Positions 45,688 through 55,025 are shown, counted from the stretch's first letter. The stretch is 64,000 nucleotides of DNA from Rhizobium sp. FKL33 (GCF_005222915.1 NZ_STFX01000031.1:342342-406341), one strand, 5' to 3'. Notes: generated by a model from the sequence alone, not told the origin. Numbers and translations: made by a program.

Positions 45688-45910
45688 CAAGCTCGTGCGC
45701 ATGGCCAATCAGATCGCCACCTTCTTTCTGTCCCAGCCCGAGGCGGAGCGCGCGTCAGGCGTCGCTGTGCATATCAACAAATTCTGGGAGCCGCGCATGC
45801 GCCGCGCCTTCCTCGACCATGTCGACGCCGGCGGCGAGGGGCTGTTGCCGCTGGTCATCGAGGCGTCGAAACTGGTCAAGCGTCCGGAGCCGTTGAAGGC
45901 GGCGGGGTGA
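45677..45910 (+). CDS. fdsD: Formate dehydrogenase delta subunit
   Basis: 77-aa small subunit with the family pattern KLVRMANQIATFF...HINKFWEPRMRRAF. In Rhodobacter FdsD helps cofactor insertion together with FdsC. It is the last gene of the operon and is followed by a hairpin. Confidence 0.88.
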   Translation: MQPDKLVRMANQIATFFLSQPEAERASGVAVHINKFWEPRMRRAFLDHVDAGGEGLLPLVIEASKLVKRPEPLKAAG

Positions 45911-45931
45911 GCCGAGGCTCAGCACAAGAAA

Positions 45932-45957
45932 GCCTCGCCAGCGCAATCCGGCGAGGC
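45932..45957. terminator. Hairpin between fdsD and the convergent chemoreceptor gene
   Basis: GCCTCGCC and GGCGAGGC form an 8-bp perfect stem with a 10-nt loop, placed between two converging genes. Confidence 0.6.
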
Positions 45958-45987
45958 CCGAATATTGTCTGCGCGTGGTCCCTGGGA

Positions 45988-47895
45988 TCAGACGTCTTCC
46001 CAGCCATTGGTCTTCAGCGCCGTATTGCCATGGACGGCGCGCGCCACGCGACCGACCCCCCGGTCCGGCGAACTGACCGGTCGCGCCGCAAACGCTGGCG
46101 CAGCAGTGGGCGTGTCGGACCTGTTTGCGCCGATCTCGAAGCTTCTGATCAACTGGAACAGCGCATCCGCCTCTCGCGCCAGCGAATGGCTGGCGGCTGT
46201 GGATTGCTCCACCATCGCCGCGTTCTGCTGCGTGCCCTGGTCCATGGTGTTTACCGCCATATTGATCTCCTTGATACCCGTCGCCTGTTCTTTGGCGCCT
46301 TCGACGATGGCTGTCACATTGACGCTCACCGCCTGCACCTGCGACACGATGTGATCGAGCGCCTTGCCGGTTTCGGTCACCAGCCGCACTCCGTTCTGCA
46401 CCTGCTCGCCGGATTTGGAAATCAGCGCCTTGATTTCCTTCGCCGCCGAGGCTGAACGCTGGGCGAGTTCGCGCACTTCCTGGGCAACCACCGCAAAGCC
46501 CTTGCCTGCCTCGCCCGCCCGGGCTGCCTCCACTCCGGCGTTCAGCGCGAGGAGATTGGTCTGGAAGGCTATCTCGTCGATCACGCCGATGATGCTGGAA
46601 ATTCCGCGCGACGAAGATTCGATCGCCTCCATCGCGGCCACGGCGCGAGTCACGATGTCGCCCGAGCGTTCGGCCGAAAGGCGGGTCTCATGCACCTGCT
46701 TGGCGGCTTCTTCCGCCCTGCGGCTCGAATCGGACACGGTGGTGGTGATCTCCTCCAGCGCGGCAGCCGTTTCCTCCACCGAAGCCGCCTGCTGCTCCGT
46801 CCGCTTGGACAGGTCTTCGGCGGCGGCGCGGATCTGGCTGGAGCCCGCCGCGATGCCCTGGGCGTTCAGTCCCACCCGGCGCATCGCGTCCTCGAGCTTC
46901 GCCACCGCATCGTTGAAATCCATACGGACCTGATCGAGCCGCTCGGTGAAGGCGTTGGTGATGCGATAGGTCAGTTTTCCATCGGCCAATTGCCCGAGCG
47001 CGCGACCGATATTGTCGACGGCGAAGTGGACCGCTGCGGCTTCCTGCGCCTGAAGGCGCTCCCGGTCGAGGCGCTCCCGTTCCGACTGCGCGCGATTGGC
47101 CTCGGCCTCCTGTTCGAGTCGCATCCGGTCTCGCGCATTGTCGCGGAACACGGCGACGGTCGACGCCATCCGGCCGATTTCGTCCTCGCGGCCCTCGCCA
47201 TAGATGTCGACGGCCAGGTTGCCTGCGGCGAGATCCGTCATCGCCCGCGTGATCGCGTTGACGGGCCGGATGACGCCCCGCGCCACGGTCCACATCGAAA
47301 TTGCCGCGAGCGCGCCGCCGAACAGTGACAGGATCGTCATGGCCCGGATCAGGAAGGTCTTCAATTCTTCGCCGGTTTCCAGTTCCTGCTTTGCCACTGT
47401 CATCTGCAGTTCGACCAGCTTCGAGATGTCCTCACCCAGGGGATCGATTGTGGGATAGAGACGCTTGTCGTTGAATTCCGCGAGCGCAGCGAGGTCGCGC
47501 GATTGCAGGATGTTTCGCAGTTGTTCGATGCTCTCGGTTGCCCCCTGCCGCCGGAGATGGAAGTCATCCGCGAGGCTTTTTTCCTCGGTCGTCAGCTTGG
47601 TGGCGATATAGGCCTTCCAATATTGGTCGACTGCCGCCAGCGCCTGATCCACGCTCTCGAGCCCCTGCTCGGGCGTCAACGCGCCGGCCCTCACTTTATG
47701 CGCGGTGTCAACGATGCTGACGGCAAAACCGTCGCCGATGCGCTTGAGCTGTTCCATCGGAACGACGCGATCCACCACGATCGTTGTAGTGATGGCGGTT
47801 GCGCGCTCCATGGCGTAGAAGGCGAACGCTGATACTGCGACGAGCGCTGCCGTCAGTAGTGAGATGCAGGCCAGCAGTTTTGTGCTGATCGTCAT
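45988..47895 (-). CDS. Methyl-accepting chemotaxis protein
   Basis: 635 aa. A transmembrane helix at about 9-30, a helical periplasmic ligand domain (about 31-185), a second membrane helix (about 187-210), HAMP (about 210-265), a linker and the methyl-accepting signalling hairpin (about 340-590, with tip [26 protein letters not shown]). The C-terminus reads NGWEDV, close to but not matching the xWxxF CheR-tethering pentapeptide. It probably senses a small molecule in the periplasm. Confidence 0.92.
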   Translation of the reverse strand: MTISTKLLACISLLTAALVAVSAFAFYAMERATAITTTIVVDRVVPMEQLKRIGDGFAVSIVDTAHKVRAGALTPEQGLESVDQALAAVDQYWKAYIATKLTTEEKSLADDFHLRRQGATESIEQLRNILQSRDLAALAEFNDKRLYPTIDPLGEDISKLVELQMTVAKQELETGEELKTFLIRAMTILSLFGGALAAISMWTVARGVIRPVNAITRAMTDLAAGNLAVDIYGEGREDEIGRMASTVAVFRDNARDRMRLEQEAEANRAQSERERLDRERLQAQEAAAVHFAVDNIGRALGQLADGKLTYRITNAFTERLDQVRMDFNDAVAKLEDAMRRVGLNAQGIAAGSSQIRAAAEDLSKRTEQQAASVEETAAALEEITTTVSDSSRRAEEAAKQVHETRLSAERSGDIVTRAVAAMEAIESSSRGISSIIGVIDEIAFQTNLLALNAGVEAARAGEAGKGFAVVAQEVRELAQRSASAAKEIKALISKSGEQVQNGVRLVTETGKALDHIVSQVQAVSVNVTAIVEGAKEQATGIKEINMAVNTMDQGTQQNAAMVEQSTAASHSLAREADALFQLIRSFEIGANRSDTPTAAPAFAARPVSSPDRGVGRVARAVHGNTALKTNGWEDV

Positions 47896-48255
47896 TGTTG
47901 GTCGGCCCCATGATTAAGTGGAATTGGGGATACGTGCGAAAACAGGACGAGTTTGGGTGCACATTGAGCATTTATGCGAAATGTGGGTAATTCGACGAGC
48001 AATCACACTCTCTTCACATGCTATTGTGCGCTATTTTAGTGGTCCAAAATTTAAATAAATCTAAATTATTGATTAGGATTGTTCGAGGGTTGTCAGAAAG
48101 CGCGATGACGGCACAGGCGGCAATCTTGGCGCCCCTCCAGGGCCTCACCGCCCCAGTGTTGAGTATGCGATTGACGGATTTTGCGACGCTGGTATCCACA
48201 CTGCGCACGCCGTGCTAGGACACCCTCCATAGTTTGACAGCCCGAGACCATCTCA
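47896..48255. other. Intergenic region, divergent promoters expected
   Basis: 360 bp between the chemoreceptor gene and a hypothetical gene. Its middle (about 48020-48090) is AT-rich. Short open frames on both strands lack ribosome sites. No element was identified beyond an expected chemoreceptor promoter. Confidence 0.5.
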
Positions 48256-48759
48256 ATGCCCGCCGCCCTTTATGCCGATCTCATCGCCGACCTCCGCTCG
48301 CTCCTCACCGAGCTCGCCCAGGCGCCAGAGCGCTTCCAGAGCTGGGATGCGCATGTCGAGCTTGCCGCCGCCGGCGGGTTGGTGGTGTTGCAGACCAAGC
48401 GGGCCAAGGGGGTGGTCGACAGCCTGTTCTGGGGGCGTCCGCCCAAGGCCGCGGAGAACCGGCAGCTGCCCGAGGCGGCTGCTTACGCCGCCATCGATCG
48501 GTTCCTGGGGCTTGGCGCGCATCTTGCGCTTGCCGATGCGCTGCCTGCGGGCGTCACGCTCGATGAGGATTTTCCGCATTGTGCGGTCCGGTTTGCCTAT
48601 CGCAAGAAAGGCGCGGCGAAATCGCGCTCGCTGTCGATGATCTTCATCGGCTTCAATGCTGCGGACGATGCGCATGCCTATGCGGCGCGAGCGGGCGAGA
48701 CCTTGCTTTTGGCGGCGGCCCGACCGCTGATGGCCGACAGACTTCACGAGTGGCGATAG
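48256..48759 (+). CDS. Hypothetical protein
   Basis: 167 aa, not recognised. The N-terminal half is helical (LIADLRSLLTELAQAPERFQSWDAHVEL) and the second half may be beta-rich (HCAVRFAYRKKGAAKSRSLSMIFIGFN). No signal peptide, membrane helix or catalytic motif. A similar-length frame exists on the opposite strand, but this one has the more protein-like composition and follows the direction of the next gene. Confidence 0.5.
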   Translation: MPAALYADLIADLRSLLTELAQAPERFQSWDAHVELAAAGGLVVLQTKRAKGVVDSLFWGRPPKAAENRQLPEAAAYAAIDRFLGLGAHLALADALPAGVTLDEDFPHCAVRFAYRKKGAAKSRSLSMIFIGFNAADDAHAYAARAGETLLLAAARPLMADRLHEWR

Positions 48760-48851
48760 TCGCCCACCGCCAGGCCTGCACGCCAGCCTTGCGCCAGTTT
48801 TGGAGACTATAGCGATAGGTCAATATCATCTGTCGTCGCGGGGATCGGGGC

Positions 48852-49358
48852 GTGAGCATCAATATCGGCATGAGCGGGTCTTTGGAAATCATCGCTTTCA
48901 GGGTCAATGACCAGTCATTCTGCGTGAAAACCGGGTCGATCCGGGAAATCCGCGGCTGGGCCCCGGTCACGCCCATCCCGCACTCGCCCTATGAAGTGCT
49001 GGGCGTCATCAATCTGCGCGGCACGGTCATCCCGATCATCGATCTCGCCGTCAAGCTCGGCATGCCCGGCACCGAAGCCTCCGAGCGCAGCGCCATTATC
49101 GTCACCGACGTCAACAAGATGACGGTCGGTCTCCTGGTCGAGGGCGTTTCCGACATCCTCACCGTGCCCGCCGACAGTCTGCAGCCGATCCCGACCAGCG
49201 CCGGCCAAAGCACGGCCTTCGCCGACGGCATCCTGGCGCATCAGAACCAGATGATCTGTTTCCTCAACCTCGAAAACCTGTTTTCGACCACGCTCAGCTA
49301 CGAGGGCGGCGGTGCCGTGGCCGCAGGCGGCGGAGCCGGCGGCTGGGAAGAATTCTGA
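48852..49358 (+). CDS. cheW: CheW chemotaxis adaptor with C-terminal WEEF pentapeptide
   Basis: 168 aa from a GTG; an ATG six codons on is an alternative. The CheW SH3-like fold is clear (FRVNDQSFCVKTGSIREIRGWAPVTPIPHSPYEVLGVINLRGTVIPIIDL), as is the receptor-kinase binding region. After the fold comes a glycine/alanine-rich tail (about 150-163) ending in GWEEF, the xWxxF sequence that normally tethers CheR or CheB to chemoreceptors. This is unusual for CheW. It couples receptors to CheA, which is not in this window. Confidence 0.9.
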   Translation: MSINIGMSGSLEIIAFRVNDQSFCVKTGSIREIRGWAPVTPIPHSPYEVLGVINLRGTVIPIIDLAVKLGMPGTEASERSAIIVTDVNKMTVGLLVEGVSDILTVPADSLQPIPTSAGQSTAFADGILAHQNQMICFLNLENLFSTTLSYEGGGAVAAGGGAGGWEEF

Positions 49359-49386
49359 TCCGATAGCCTCGACTTACGAAAAACGG

Positions 49387-49416
49387 TCGCCGATCCCGCA
49401 AGGGGTCGGCGATTTT
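49387..49416 (+). terminator. Rho-independent terminator of cheW
   Basis: TCGCCGATCCC and GGGGTCGGCGA form an 11-bp stem around GCAA, followed by TTTTGCGTTTT. Confidence 0.8.
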
Positions 49417-49427
49417 GCGTTTTCAAC

Positions 49428-49530
49428 CTCTCCGTCGTAACCCTTGAGCTTGTCCCAAGGGTCTGAGCCATCTCGAAACGTGAAGCCATTGCAGATGCTT
49501 GAGACAGGCCCAAGCATGACGGAGAAGAGG
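49428..49530. repeat. Palindromic intergenic repeat, family 1, diverged copy C
   Basis: Arms CTCTCCGTCGTAACCCTTGAG and its approximate complement, each with an inner hairpin around CTTGTCCCAAG or GAGACAGGCCCAAG, keep the family layout with several substitutions. Confidence 0.65.
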
Positions 49531-50052
49531 TTTTCGCCCGAGGGGAAGCCTCCTTGCAGTATGGCGGTTGAGTCTCGATCACCTGTGCTCCTCCACCGCC
49601 CTCCGCCAAATTCCGAAAATTTTCCGCAATCCGGTCTAGAAAAGGCCGGAATCGATCCCCAGATTATGCCTCGACCCTGGTCCGGGCCCCTCTGGTAAAA
49701 GCCGCCGGCGCTTTTACGATGTCGGACCTTACCGACAGCGATTGCCGGCGAGAGGATCTGGGCCATGACCATTTTCCCCATGAAGACGCTTGCCCGCGAG
49801 CCGATGACCACCGGCGCCCGCAACCCCTTGCCCGCGCGGCTGGGGCCCGACGGAACCGCGCCGCGTCTGGCGTCGGGACGATTTCCCGCGACCATCAATC
49901 GCCGAACGGCGAGCGTCCATCGCGTCTGACCGGGCAAGGCGGCTCTCCATGCACGCGCCCCGCTCCATCCAGACTTTTCCCGCACACGTCACCCATGTCC
50001 GCGACGCAGAGCCCATGAGGCCGCTCCGGAAGGGTTTCAAAGGAGACCATGA

Positions 50053-50364
50053 ATGTCCGACTTCATCGCCGCCCTGATCGCTTTCTTCGTCATCGATCCC
50101 TTGACGGCGGAGCTCGACGGCAAGATCGCCGGGTTGAAATCCGCCCCCGAGACCGCGGCCATCGTCCGCGATTGCGCCGGCGCGATCGGCCCGCAGCTCG
50201 TGCAGAAGGCGTCCGGCGATTATTGGTGGGCCGCCACCACCGCCTTCAGCGTCGCCACCGGCCTGACCGCGCCCGAATCCCTGCTCGCCGACGGACCCGC
50301 CTCCTGCCAGACCGCGCTTTCGCTTCTGAAGGGCGAAACCGGCGAAGAGCCCGGCGAAGCCTGA
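50053..50364 (+). CDS. Hypothetical protein with N-terminal hydrophobic segment
   Basis: 103 aa, not recognised. A hydrophobic stretch near the N-terminus (FIAALIAFFVIDPLTAEL) may be a signal or membrane segment, and two cysteines (in RDCAGAIG and ASCQTAL) could form a disulfide if the protein is exported. AAAGGAG lies 6 nt before the ATG. The next gene follows on the same strand 45 nt later. Confidence 0.6.
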   Translation: MSDFIAALIAFFVIDPLTAELDGKIAGLKSAPETAAIVRDCAGAIGPQLVQKASGDYWWAATTAFSVATGLTAPESLLADGPASCQTALSLLKGETGEEPGEA

Positions 50365-50409
50365 CGCCCCCGACTTCTCAAGACCGACATGCAATCCCTG
50401 GAGACTTTG

Positions 50410-50721
50410 ATGCCTTCCCATACCGCCGCCCTCCGCCGCGATCTCGCCGACCCCTCCGACAACGACAATATCCGCGCCCGCCGCAATGCGCTGATCGCCC
50501 ATTGGGCGGCGGAGAGACTGTCCCTGTCGGGATGGGAGATCGAGGCCTATGCGGACATGCTGCATGCGGTGGATCATGAAGAGCCCGGCGACGCCGACGT
50601 GTTGCGGCAGTTGAAGCAGGATTTCGCCGAACGCGGCGTCGCAATCGATGATCGGGAACTCGAAAGCGCCCTCAGGCTTTCTCACAAGCAGGCGCTTCGC
50701 GAGACCTGGTGCACCGATTGA
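50410..50721 (+). CDS. DUF1476 / F-ATPase zeta-subunit-like protein
   Basis: 103 aa from the ATG at 50410, which has TGGAG 8 nt upstream; an ATG seven codons earlier has no ribosome site. RARRNALIAHWAAERLSLSGWEIEAYADML and EEPGDADVLRQLKQDF match the alphaproteobacterial zeta subunit, an inhibitor of the F1 ATPase. The usual inhibitory N-terminus (DREKAFE...F/YAHDEE) is not present, so this may be a divergent paralogue with a changed role. The gene overlaps the open frame before exoD. Confidence 0.7.
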   Translation: MPSHTAALRRDLADPSDNDNIRARRNALIAHWAAERLSLSGWEIEAYADMLHAVDHEEPGDADVLRQLKQDFAERGVAIDDRELESALRLSHKQALRETWCTD

Positions 50722-50732
50722 CAGGCGACGGA

Positions 50733-51368
50733 ATGGACGACACGACAGAACAGCAACAGCCGCGCCGCGGCGTGGCCACCGAGACGCTCGAACGTCTGGT
50801 GGCGCGCGCCGCGGCTGCGCCCGATGGCAGCCTGAGCCTCCACGAAGTGGTGGGGGCCATGGGCCGCACCAGCATCGCCTTCACTATTCTCATTCTGTCC
50901 CTGCCGCCGCTCTGCCCCATCCCCGGCCCGTTCGGCGTGGTGTTCGGCACCGTGCTGGCGCTGGTGTCGCTGCAGATCATGGCCGGCGCCCGGCATATCT
51001 GGCTGCCCGGCTTTCTCGGCAGGCGGCGGATCTCGGCGGGCGTGCTGGACGTGACCTTCCGCTACACCGCGCCCATCATGGCGCGGGTGGAGCGCTTGCT
51101 GAAACGCGACCGCATGAAAGGCCTGACGGGCCGCGGCGTGCAACGGATGCTGGGCCTGCCGGTGTTCCTCCTGGCGGTGGCGGTGGCGCTGCCGATCCCC
51201 TTCGGCAACTTCCTGCCGGTGCTGGCGCTGATGGTGATCGCGACCGCGCTCATCCAGCGTGACGGGCTGGCGGTAATCGGCGGGCTCGCGATGACGCTCG
51301 TGGCGCTCGGCGCGACCGCGGCGCTGGTCTATGGCGCGGCGGAAGCCACGCTCTACGTCTTCGGTTGA
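50733..51368 (+). CDS. exoD: ExoD-family exopolysaccharide synthesis membrane protein
   Basis: 211 aa from the ATG at 50733. Three or four membrane segments (SIAFTILILSLPPLCPIPGPFG, VFLLAVAVALPIPFGNFLPVLALMVIATALI, AMTLVALGATAALVYGA) and conserved prolines of the ExoD family are visible. In S. meliloti exoD is needed for exopolysaccharide and alkaline tolerance. It is convergent with the CobW gene, stops adjacent. Confidence 0.82.
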   Translation: MDDTTEQQQPRRGVATETLERLVARAAAAPDGSLSLHEVVGAMGRTSIAFTILILSLPPLCPIPGPFGVVFGTVLALVSLQIMAGARHIWLPGFLGRRRISAGVLDVTFRYTAPIMARVERLLKRDRMKGLTGRGVQRMLGLPVFLLAVAVALPIPFGNFLPVLALMVIATALIQRDGLAVIGGLAMTLVALGATAALVYGAAEATLYVFG

Positions 51369-52562
51369 TCAGAGCCTGAGGCCGGCGATGGCGAGCGGAT
51401 TGTCCTCGAGCGCCTGACGATCCGGCCGATCCACCTGCGGTCGGCCGGTGAAGGCGTCGAACAGCGAGCGCACGAAGTCTTCCTCGAGATCCTGGGTGAT
51501 GAGCACCATGCGGGTGCGCCGGTCGTCGCCCGGCCAGGCGGCCAGCCGTTCGGGCTGGTGAAACACCGATTGCACGCCATGCAGCACCAAAGGGCGGTCC
51601 GGATCGTCGCTCAGCTGGACGATTGCCTTCATCCGCAACAGCTTTTCCGCATGCGCCGAACGCAGGAGATCGACGAACATGCCGATGGCGGCGGGATCGA
51701 TCGGCCGGTCATGGGTGATGGAGAAGGAGCGGATCGCCTGATCGTGGTGGTGATGATGGTGACCGCCGTGATGATGGTGATGATGGTCGTGATGACCGTG
51801 ATCGCCGTGATGATGGTGATCGTGATCATCATGGTGGTGATGATCATGGTCGCAATGATCGTCGCAGACATGGTCGTGATCGTCATGCGCCGCCGCGTCT
51901 GCCAGCCAGCGGGCGGCGTCGGCCGTGCGGCTGCGCGGATCGAACAGGCCGGCGGAGAAGGTGTCATAGGCGCTCGCGCGGGCGGAATCGCCGTCGATCA
52001 GTTCGGCGCGCGGATTGAGCCCGCGCAGCCGCGACACGAGATCGGCGATGGTCTCTTCCGAAGCCAGCGATTTCTTGGATAGGATCAGCCGGTCGGCGAG
52101 CGCCGCTTGACGGCGCGCTTCCTCATGCCGCTCCAGCGTCGAGACGCCGTTGACCGCGTCGACCACGGTGATGACGCCGTCGAGCGAGAAGATGCGGGCG
52201 AGATCGGGATGGCCGATGATCGACTGGATGACCGGGGCCGGATCGGCAAGCCCGGTGGTTTCGATCACCACGCGGGAGAGCCGCTTCATGCGGCCCGCCT
52301 GGATCGCCTCATGGAAGCCGGCCAATGTGTCGGTCAATTCGCCGCGCACGGTGCAGCACAGGCAGCCATTCGACAATTCGATGACCGAATCGGAGGCCTC
52401 GACCAGCAGGTGGTCGATGCCGACCTCGCCGAATTCGTTGATGATGACGGCGGCGTCGGCCATGTCGGGCTGTTTCAAGAGCCGGTTGAGCAGCGTCGAT
52501 TTGCCCGCGCCGAGAAAGCCGGTCAGGATCGAGACGGGAATGCGATCGGCGGGCGCGACCAT
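51369..52562 (-). CDS. CobW-family GTP-binding metallochaperone with His-rich insert
   Basis: 397 aa. G3E GTPase: Walker A GFLGAGKST (residues 15-23), metal motif GCLCC (CxCC, about 70), ETTGLADP, and base-recognition SKKSL. Residues about 225-274 are an Asp/His array with about 25 histidines. A CobW_C domain follows. Such proteins load or store zinc, often under low zinc. The start overlaps the stop of the DD-carboxypeptidase gene by 1 nt, so the two are coupled; whether that enzyme receives metal is unknown (it should be serine-based). Confidence 0.9.
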   Translation of the reverse strand: MVAPADRIPVSILTGFLGAGKSTLLNRLLKQPDMADAAVIINEFGEVGIDHLLVEASDSVIELSNGCLCCTVRGELTDTLAGFHEAIQAGRMKRLSRVVIETTGLADPAPVIQSIIGHPDLARIFSLDGVITVVDAVNGVSTLERHEEARRQAALADRLILSKKSLASEETIADLVSRLRGLNPRAELIDGDSARASAYDTFSAGLFDPRSRTADAARWLADAAAHDDHDHVCDDHCDHDHHHHDDHDHHHHGDHGHHDHHHHHHGGHHHHHHDQAIRSFSITHDRPIDPAAIGMFVDLLRSAHAEKLLRMKAIVQLSDDPDRPLVLHGVQSVFHQPERLAAWPGDDRRTRMVLITQDLEEDFVRSLFDAFTGRPQVDRPDRQALEDNPLAIAGLRL

Positions 52563-53668
52563 CAGTTGATCGGCCTCGGCTCGGGGATCGGAATGTTGGC
52601 GATGACATCATCGCCGCTCGCGGTCTTGGCGGCGTTGGCCGCCTTGCCTGCGGGCGTGATGGTGACGAGCGACACGACCAGCGGCCGGCCGATCGGCTTG
52701 AGATAGGGCGACTTGACCTTCATGCTGACATCGTCATGGCCTTCCGAGCGGACTTTCTTCTTGCCTTTCTTCGGGCAGATGTCATCGGAAATGTCGGCCA
52801 CCGCCTCGCGGCCCGCGCCGTAAGCCGCGAGCCGGTCGATGCGCGGCAGGCCGCCGTCGGAATTGATCGACAGGCCCTTTTCGAGCAGCGAGGCCGACAG
52901 TTCGGCGCGGCCGACCAGGCTGTCGGAGCCGAGCACGACCGAGAGAACCTGCCGGCCGTTGCGGGTGGCGGTCGACACCTGGTTGAAGCCCGAAGCGCAG
53001 ATGAAGCCGGTCTTCATGCCGTCGGCGCCGTCGAATCGACCGATCAGCTTGTTGTAATTGGGGATCTGCTTCTTGCCGACCTGCAGGCCTTCGATGCCGA
53101 AGTAGCCCTGATATTGCGGATAGCGGTGGCGCAGCGTCAGAGTCAGGATCGCGAGGTCGCGGGCGGTGGTGTATTGGCCCTTGCCCGGCATGCCGTTGGG
53201 ATTGATGAAATGCGACGAGGTCATGCCGAGATTGGCGGCCTCGGCGTTCATCATGCCGACATAGTTCTCCACCGAGCCGGCGAGATTTTCGGCGATGGCG
53301 TAGGCGACGTCATTGGCCGATTTGACCAGCAGCAGTTTGAGCGCATCGTCGAGCGTCATGGAATCGCCGGCCTTGAGATACATTTTCGAGGCGGGCTGCG
53401 AGGCCGAAAGCTTGCTCATCACGATCGGCGTCGACAGCGAGACCTTGCCGGCCTCGATCTGGCGAAAGGCGACATAAGCCGTCATCAGCTTGGTCAGCGA
53501 GGCGGGATACCATTTCTGGAAGGCGTCCTCATGCTCGATCACCTTGCCGGTGCGCATATCGACCAGGATATGCGGATTGGCCGCTGCGAGGGTTGCGCTC
53601 AGGGCCAGGCCGGCCCCCAGGGTCAGTGCAAGCAGTCTCTTCACGCCTTGCCGGACATCCGCCATCAT
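52562..53668 (-). CDS. D-alanyl-D-alanine carboxypeptidase (penicillin-binding protein 5/6 type)
   Basis: 368 aa. Signal peptide at 1-30, then the three serine-DD-peptidase motifs: S57LTK60, SANDVAYA near 125 and KTGFIC near 225. Trims pentapeptides in periplasmic peptidoglycan. The C-terminal extension after the transpeptidase domain (about 290-368) is basic then proline-containing and not clearly the amphipathic membrane anchor of PBP5. Confidence 0.88.
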   Translation of the reverse strand: MMADVRQGVKRLLALTLGAGLALSATLAAANPHILVDMRTGKVIEHEDAFQKWYPASLTKLMTAYVAFRQIEAGKVSLSTPIVMSKLSASQPASKMYLKAGDSMTLDDALKLLLVKSANDVAYAIAENLAGSVENYVGMMNAEAANLGMTSSHFINPNGMPGKGQYTTARDLAILTLTLRHRYPQYQGYFGIEGLQVGKKQIPNYNKLIGRFDGADGMKTGFICASGFNQVSTATRNGRQVLSVVLGSDSLVGRAELSASLLEKGLSINSDGGLPRIDRLAAYGAGREAVADISDDICPKKGKKKVRSEGHDDVSMKVKSPYLKPIGRPLVVSLVTITPAGKAANAAKTASGDDVIANIPIPEPRPIN

Positions 53669-53820
53669 CGCGTCTTCGCCTCGTCCATCGCCATCATAGA
53701 ACTTTCTTTACCGGCCGGTATTTAGCCTATATGGCAAGGAGATGGCAGAAGTTTTTTATTCTTCCGGTCATTTTCGCGCCCGCCCCCGCGCGTCGACGCT
53801 CCGAGAAAGGATCGCCTGGA

Positions 53821-54990
53821 ATGCCCATCCTCAACCGCGCCAGCGAATTGCAGGCGGAAATCGCCGCCTGGCGCCGCGACATTCATGAACATCCCGAACT
53901 GAATTACGACGTGGTGCGGACGGCCGCTTTCGCCGCCGCCAAGCTGCGCGACTTCGGCGTCGACCAGGTGGTCGAGGGACTGGGCCGCACCGGCGTCGTC
54001 GGGCTCATCAAGGGCTCAAAAGGCGAGGGACCGGTGATCGGCCTGCGCGCCGACATGGACGCGCTGCCGATGACCGAACTGACGGGTAAGCCATGGGCCT
54101 CCAAGACGCCCGGCAAGATGCATGCCTGCGGCCATGACGGTCACACCGCCATGCTCTTGGGCGCGGCCCGCTATCTCGCCGAGACGCGCAATTTTAGCGG
54201 CTCCGTGGCGGTGATCTTCCAGCCGGCCGAAGAGGGCGGCGGCGGCGGCGACGCCATGGTGCGCGACGGCATGATGGAGCGTTTCGGCATCCAGGAAGTC
54301 TACGGCATGCACAATCTGCCGGGCCTGGAGATCGGCAAATTCGCCACCCGCAAGGGCCCGATCATGGCTTCGACCGACGAATTCCTCATCACCGTGCGCG
54401 GCAAGGGCGCGCATGCGGCCATGCCGCATCGCGGCGTCGATCCGATCGTCATCGCCGCCCAGATCGTCTCGGCGCTGCAGACCATCGTCTCGCGCGTCAC
54501 CGATCCGTTCGAATCCACCGTGGTGACGGTCACAAAATTCAACGCCGGCACGGCGATGAACGTCATCCCCGACGAAGCCCATCTCGGCGGCACGATCCGC
54601 ACGCTGAACGCCGAGCAGCGCAGCCAGGCGCAGACGCGCCTGAAGGAGATCGTCACGGGCGTCGCTGCCGCGCTCGGCGCGGACGCCGATGTGCGGGTGC
54701 ATACCGGCTATCCCGTCACCGTCAATCACGGCGCACAGACCGACGCCGCCGTGCGCATCGCCGCCGAGATCGCCGGCGCGCCCAATGTCGACGGCGAGGG
54801 CTCGGCGATGATGGGCGGGGAGGATTTCTCCTATATGCTCAACGCCCGGCCCGGCAATTTCATCTTCATCGGCAATGGCGACAGCGCAGGGCTTCACAAT
54901 CCGCGCTACGATTTCAACGACGAGATCATCCCCTATGGCGTGTCCTATTGGGTGAAGCTCGCCGAGACCAGACTGGCCGAACTCGGCTGA
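53821..54990 (+). CDS. M20-family amidohydrolase (hippurate hydrolase/HipO-like)
   Basis: 389 aa from the ATG at 53821; the longer upstream frame is antisense to the carboxypeptidase gene. The metal site reads HACGHDGHTAML, EEGGGGGDAMVRDG and the C-terminal GGEDFSYML, with the dimerisation domain between (GKGAHAAMPHRGVDPI). Cytosolic hydrolase of N-acyl amino acids or similar amides. It lies 35 nt before the AGE epimerase, probably one operon. Confidence 0.88.
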   Translation: MPILNRASELQAEIAAWRRDIHEHPELNYDVVRTAAFAAAKLRDFGVDQVVEGLGRTGVVGLIKGSKGEGPVIGLRADMDALPMTELTGKPWASKTPGKMHACGHDGHTAMLLGAARYLAETRNFSGSVAVIFQPAEEGGGGGDAMVRDGMMERFGIQEVYGMHNLPGLEIGKFATRKGPIMASTDEFLITVRGKGAHAAMPHRGVDPIVIAAQIVSALQTIVSRVTDPFESTVVTVTKFNAGTAMNVIPDEAHLGGTIRTLNAEQRSQAQTRLKEIVTGVAAALGADADVRVHTGYPVTVNHGAQTDAAVRIAAEIAGAPNVDGEGSAMMGGEDFSYMLNARPGNFIFIGNGDSAGLHNPRYDFNDEIIPYGVSYWVKLAETRLAELG

Positions 54991-55025
54991 ATCAAGAAGA
55001 CTATTTTAGGGAGGAGACCCTGACC

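Larger units (their letters stand above)
49359..50052. other. Long intergenic region with terminator and repeat, no convincing gene
   Basis: 694 bp holding the cheW terminator (49387), a decayed family 1 repeat (49428) and an unexplained GC-rich stretch. A 54-codon frame from 49765 lacks a well-placed ribosome site. The last 15 nt include AAAGGAG for the next gene. Confidence 0.55.

Noticed and set aside
48018..48218. Short open frames on both strands in the AT-rich chemoreceptor spacer
   Set aside because: No ribosome sites, no recognisable sequence.
49765..49929. Possible 54-codon gene downstream of the cheW terminator
   Set aside because: No well-placed ribosome site and a low-complexity, basic product; not supported.
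51741..51890. Tandem GATGATGGTG-like DNA as a CRISPR array or satellite
   Set aside because: It is the codon pattern of the His/Asp array in the CobW gene.
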